A stretch of 64,000 nucleotides of DNA from Carnegiea gigantea (lineage: Eukaryota; Streptophyta; Magnoliopsida; Caryophyllales; Cactaceae), in the NCBI GenBank assembly GCA_029747015.1, contig JAKOGI010000363.1, positions 346,501 to 410,500 on the forward strand, in the 5' to 3' direction. The position numbers and the translations under genes are program-made. The stretch's first letter is position 1; every line of letters starts with the position of its first letter. The notes beneath the pieces are model-generated. The model was not told the origin of the DNA. It saw only the letters and a list, made by a program, of their open reading frames with translations, and ran no database searches. This document shows positions 59,680-64,000 of this stretch, one piece after another.

Positions 59680-60788
59680 GATCCTTACGCAATTAATATG
59701 ATGCTTTATTCGTCTGTGGCGGCCCACATATCACTATTACACACCAGCATGATAGCTCATGTGCAGGACCCTTTCTCTGAGTTTCACAACATCACGGTCT
59801 GTGCATGCAGATTGCTATTGTTCTTACCCACGGTTGATCCATGAGTAGAGTTTAGGCTCTGTTATCATCATTTTATAATGGCAGGGAACCCAGGTTAAGA
59901 CGGGCCTAGGTTTTAGGTCCAGGGGGCTTGGGCTACCATCACTACGGAGTTGATGTTGCGGAAGGAGTTCGAGTAGAAGGGGATTACAATAGAGACTCTT
60001 CAGCATGTCTTTCCTTCACACCAGGCACATCCCCCACCTGTACCAGCGCAGAGACCACCCCCGCCGTTGGTACCGGGTACTCCATAGATGGAGGCTCATG
60101 TGGTGGTGGATCTTCCCGATACACCGAAGATCATGGCAGTTAATTCTAATGACGAGCCCATGGAGGGTTTCGAGGGCCATCTAGAGAAAGAGGATGATCC
60201 AGAGGAGGATTAAGAGATTGATGAGGTAGTACAGGAGCAGAAAATTGGTCAGGAGATTGATGAGATAGTAGAGGACCAGCAGATAGATCAGGAGCTCGAT
60301 GGGAAACTGGGAGAGCAGCAGGTCGATCAAGAGATTGACATGGCAGAGATTGAAAAGCGTCGGACAACAGCTTCAACTTAAGTGGGGAGTCGGAGGACGA
60401 GTCCAACCGAGATTACGATCCATCTAGGGATCGTTAGGTTGTTTCAGATGTTGAATTGAGTATGTTACATTTTGAGCCCTGCACGTATATAGTATGGTCG
60501 GATTGTATAGTTGCATTTTGTGTAGCATATGATATTGTATATAGCCAGTGGGAGAGCAGCAGGTCGATCAGGAGATCGACAAGGAACAGTTTGAAGCATC
60601 AGATAGCAGCTTCGACTCAAACGAGGAGCTGGAGGATGAGTCCGACCCAGATTATGATCCATCTAGGGATCATTAGGTTGTTTCAGATGTTGACTTGAGC
60701 AGGTTACATTTTAAGCCATGTATGTATATAGTATAGTCGTATTGGATAGTTGCATGTTGTGTAGCATATGATATTGTATATAGTCAGT
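59680..60788 (+). pseudogene. Leader with decayed acidic accessory frame and 240-bp duplication
   Basis: Between PBS and gag one can read MDPYAINMMLYSSVAAHISL (from 59680), a Pro-rich part (HPPPVPAQRPPPPLVPGTP) and an acidic part with repeats of the theme QEIDE (GQEIDEIVEDQQIDQELDG). All are broken by stops. The segment 60309-60548 is duplicated at 60549-60788 (period 240), including GATCCATCTAGGGATC and GATATTGTATATAG. A separate pre-gag frame is known in some plant gypsy lineages, but I cannot assign this one. Confidence 0.5.
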
Positions 60789-61184
60789 CAAATCCTTATG
60801 ACCGTGACGACATGGTCCGTTACTTTTTTGGGCATGCGACAAACTTAGGGACTGGGGACTAGTTAGCGTTTTAGGTAGCAGTCAGGGCTAATCTTACTTA
60901 GTCAGTTAGATATGATATGTTTTTGTTGATCATGTATATAAACAAGCAGCTATGTATTATAGAATGATACAATGAAGTTTTGGGTTTTGTTTTTGATGAT
61001 CTTTGAGCCATATTAAACGTATTTAGTGGGCATGCTTATCTTATATGTTGAGATATTCCAGTGATTGAATTGTTTCATTTAATGTATGATCAGAATGTCT
61101 AAATCAGTGCAAAATAATGCAGAGATTCATATAGAGGATAACTTAGATCATAGCTAAGGATGGGGTGAATGAGGCTCACATCAT

Positions 61185-62081
61185 GTGCCACCAAATTTTA
61201 GTGAAATGCCACCAATCCCCCCTGAGTTCACTAACAACATTAGGGACTCGGACTACTGGTCGAGCTTAGTAGCTGAACTGATGAAGCGGATTCCCCAAGT
61301 ACCTACTGAAACCCCTCCTAAAGATGATAAATTAGCAGATAGGGTAGCACGATGCAATCCTAAACTGTACAACAGAAATTATGATCCAGTAGTATTAGAG
61401 GAATGGATAAGGGGAATGAAGAAAATCTTTACGATGGCAGAAGTTCTAGAAGAAAAGAAAGCAAATATTAGGACGTATTATTTATCTAGTGAAGCTGATA
61501 TCTAGCGGAACACTATTAAGGGTAAGCTGGTAGGGCCAAAATTCATCTAGAGTAAATTTTTGAATGTGTTGAGGGCAAAATTTTACCCAGTTGTGGTCCA
61601 AAGGCAAAAGGAGAACGAGTTTATGGAGTTGAACATGAGTGGCAACATGGCTGTGATGCAGTATGCTAGTAAGTTCATAGAATTATCCAAGTTTATCCCT
61701 GAGTTTGTGCCATCTAAAAGGTTCAAGATGAGGAGGTTTGAAGAGAGTTTGGCCTACATTCGAAATCAGTTAGCTGGGCAACTAATCCTAACTTAGTAAG
61801 AGCTATATGAGCGAGCCGCTGACGTGGAGCGAGCGAAGGCAGCATTGAGATCCTTGAACCTAATTAGCCAAAAGAAAAAAGGGTTTGAGCGGCAAGCTCC
61901 GAGTGAGAATGTGAACCAGAAGAAACCTTCTCTCACTCCTCCTAAGAGCCACCTTGCAGGCTCAGCAGAGCCCTGTGGGAAATGCGAAAGAACAAATCAC
62001 ACCATCCCTAAGTGCCGAGTAGGAACCAATAAGTGCATGTCGTGTGAAAGCCCTCAATACCTTATTGTTGCATGCCCTTGA
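61185..62081 (+). pseudogene. Gypsy gag with zinc knuckle
   Basis: Starts at ATG 61185 (MPPNFSEMPPIPPEFTNN), with the gag core RCNPKLYNRNYDPVVLEEWI, then after two stops (61503, 61548) FLNVLRAKFYPVVVQRQKEN, EFMELNMSGNMAVMQYASKF and RFEESLAYIRNQLAGQ. The tail has CGKCERTNHTIPKCRVG and CMSCESPQYLIVACP, the second a damaged knuckle. Stops at 61503, 61548, 61796-61801 and 62079 break it. This is the particle protein of a Ty3/gypsy element. Confidence 0.8.
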
Positions 62082-62199
62082 AGGTTAAAGGTTGTAGACA
62101 AGGGTGCAGTAAAACCCTTGGCCCCACCTTGCCAAGGGGCCCCACTACCAAGGCTTGTAACAGTAGTACGGGCGTATGTAATGAGCCAGAAGGAATTGC

Positions 62200-64000
62200 C
62201 ACCTCTAGTGCGGTAGTCACCAGAGCTCTCTTTTTAAATTCATAGCCATTTTGTGCATTATTTGATTTGGGTGCTACTCATTTATTTATATCCACCCGAT
62301 GTTCCATGTAATTGAACCTGGAGGGTAGGAGGATGAAAACCAATTATAATATCCAGCTACCTAATGATTTTGTGATTGAGTGCCCTATCTCCTAGAAACT
62401 TGTTCCTATTACCATTAGTGGAACCGCCTTTCCTGTGGATTTAATTCAATTTGATTTGTCTGATTTTAATATCATTTTAGGAATGAATTGGTTACTTACT
62501 TATGGAGCTAAGATTAACTGTGAGGATCTTAAGGTTATTTTAATGGATGAGAAAGGAAGAGAAGTATGTTTCTACGGACAGAGAGAGGAAAAATCATATC
62601 CCTTGATTTCTGCTATGAAAGCAAGTAAGCTGTTATGTCAGTGGTGTATTGGATAGTGGTGTTATGCTATTGACACCCAAACAAAAGAAGAGAAGGGAGG
62701 AAATATTCTTGTAGTTTGTGAATTTGAAGATGTTTTGCCTGAAGAGTCACTAGGACAATCCCCGCAGAGGGAAATTGAAATTGAAATTGAGTTAATCCCC
62801 GATTCCAACCGATCTCCAAAGCCCTATATCGTATGGCCCCAACTGAGTTTAAGGAACTACAGATTCAGTTAGATGAGCTATTACAAAAGAGATTTACCAG
62901 GCCAAGTATATCACCATGAGGCGCCCCAATGTTATTCGTAAAGAAAAGGGATGGAACCTTGAGGCCATGTATTAACTACAGAGAGCTGAACAAGATCACC
63001 ATTAAAAAAAAAAAAAACCCCCCTTTGCTGTGAATAGATGATTTATTTTGTCAACTGCAGTGAGCTGGAGTCTTCTCTAAGATCGATTTGAGGTCAAGGT
63101 ACCATTAACTTAGGATTAAACCTGAAGACATCCCCAAGACTACATTTAGGACTAGTTATGGTTATTATGAGTTTACAGTGATGCCATTCGGCCTCACTAA
63201 TGCCCCTCAGCTTTCATGGATGTTATGAACAGGGTCTTCAGACCCTATCCGAATGAGTTTGCAGTGATGTTCATAAACAACATTCTTATCTATTCTAAGG
63301 ACAGGGAGGAACATGCTAGTCATTTGATGATGGCATTAAAAACCCTGAGGGAGCATTAACTTTATCGCAAATTAAAGAAGGGTGAATTTTGGTTAGAAGA
63401 AGTGGTGTTCTTGAGACATGTGGTTACAAAAGAAGGAATTAAAGTTGACCCCTAGAAAGTGAAGGCAATCATGGAATGGTCAAGGCCTACTAATGTCACT
63501 AAAACTAGAAGCTTTCTGGGTTTAGCAGGCTATTATTGAAGGTTCGTTAAGGACTTTTTGAAAATAGCTTTACCCCTGACCAATATGCTAAAAAAAGCAA
63601 ATAAATTTGAGTGGACAGAGAAGTGTGAAAGAGTCTTTCAGGAGTTAAGACAGTGATCAACCAACGCCCCAATCCTAATGCTACCAGTAAAGGGTAAAGA
63701 GTATACCATTTATAATGAAGCTTCAAAGAATGGTTTGGGGTGTGTGTTGATGCAGGAAGACAAATAGTAGCTTATGCCTCTCGACAGCTCAAGCCTTATA
63801 AGAAACATTACTCTACCCATAGCCTGGACATAGCAGCCATGGCCTTTGCATTGAAAATTTGGAGACATTACTTATATGGGGTGTCATGCAAGATATATAC
63901 ACCATCAAAGTCTGAAGTATATCTTCACCCAAAAGGAGCTTAATTTGAGACAATGACACTAAAGACTATGATTTGCATATTTAATATCATCTAGGAAAAG
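62200..64000 (+). pseudogene. Gypsy pol 5' part: protease, RT, RNase H
   Basis: Protease: ALFDLGATHLFIS, with Leu in place of the Ser of D-S-G, then DFNIILGMNWLLTYGAKINC. RT in several frames: [60 protein letters not shown], then FINNILIYSKDREEHASHL, where the catalytic pair of the YxDD/FIDD motif is Asn-Asn. RNase [18 protein letters not shown] (catalytic SDAS changed to NEAS) and [17 protein letters not shown], to 63943. The frame is cut by many stops and frameshifts. The remainder lies outside the window. Confidence 0.85.

Larger units (their letters stand above)
59480..64000 (+). mobile_element. Ty3/gypsy retrotransposon, 5' part, continues beyond the window
   Basis: LTR, PBS, leader, gag, protease, RT and RNase H follow in gypsy order on the plus strand. 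The pol sequence is close to that of the fragment at 54763-56955 (same words MEWSRPT, GLAGYY, LKKANKF, WTEKCE), so both belong to one family. The window ends in RNase H. Many stops show it is dead. Confidence 0.85.

Overview
The window looks like nuclear DNA of a flowering plant, most likely a eudicot. The evidence is AT-rich sequence, Ty1/copia and Ty3/gypsy LTR retrotransposons, a LINE remnant, and intron-containing fragments of plant genes (callose synthase, a mitochondrial/plastid-type DEAD-box helicase, RNase P/MRP subunit POP1). I see no intact host gene. Nearly everything is transposon or gene debris. The only long undamaged reading frame apart from one captured exon is the third ORF of a Sirevirus-like element.

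Layout. 1-4390: minus-strand debris, including a decayed DUF1985/plant-mobile-domain-like coding region typical of Ulp1-type Mutator elements. 4401-4974: a short element with hAT-like inverted ends. 5084-8315, plus strand: exon 1 of an RH33-like helicase gene, cut off before the helicase core, followed by consecutive exons and introns of a callose synthase, both pseudogenic and in the same orientation. 8900-9685: 3' remnant of a LINE reverse transcriptase on the minus strand. 9688-27668: a head-to-tail array of about nine ~2.32 kb units. Each unit has a TATA-box segment like an LTR, a tRNA-iMet-type primer-binding-site remnant and a short internal region. The array ends in an inverted partial unit (27669-28895), making a large natural hairpin. 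28896-30173: flanking DNA with a 141-bp tandem duplication.

30174-46484: a Tork-like Ty1/copia element (A) on the minus strand, with 488-bp LTRs and a perfect TGTCT target duplication. Its integrase is split by a second minus-strand copia element (B, 33380-44247) with ~1.4 kb LTRs, an iMet primer-binding site, gag with two zinc knuckles, pol, and an extra 573-codon ORF after pol as in Sireviruses. 46485-47760: AT-rich spacer with a long (TA)n tract. 47760-52184: an intron-retaining POP1 pseudogene on the minus strand. 52185-54760: no gene seen. 54763-64000: Ty3/gypsy material on the plus strand arranged pol fragment - LTR - leader, gag, pol, running off the window end.

Nothing here works together as a host pathway. 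The functional logic is that of retroelements: nested insertion, tandem amplification by unequal exchange, and decay by small indels and by stop codons of the kind expected from methylcytosine deamination. The most unusual structure is the tandem array with its terminal inverted arm. The most unusual coding sequence is the intact third ORF of element B.
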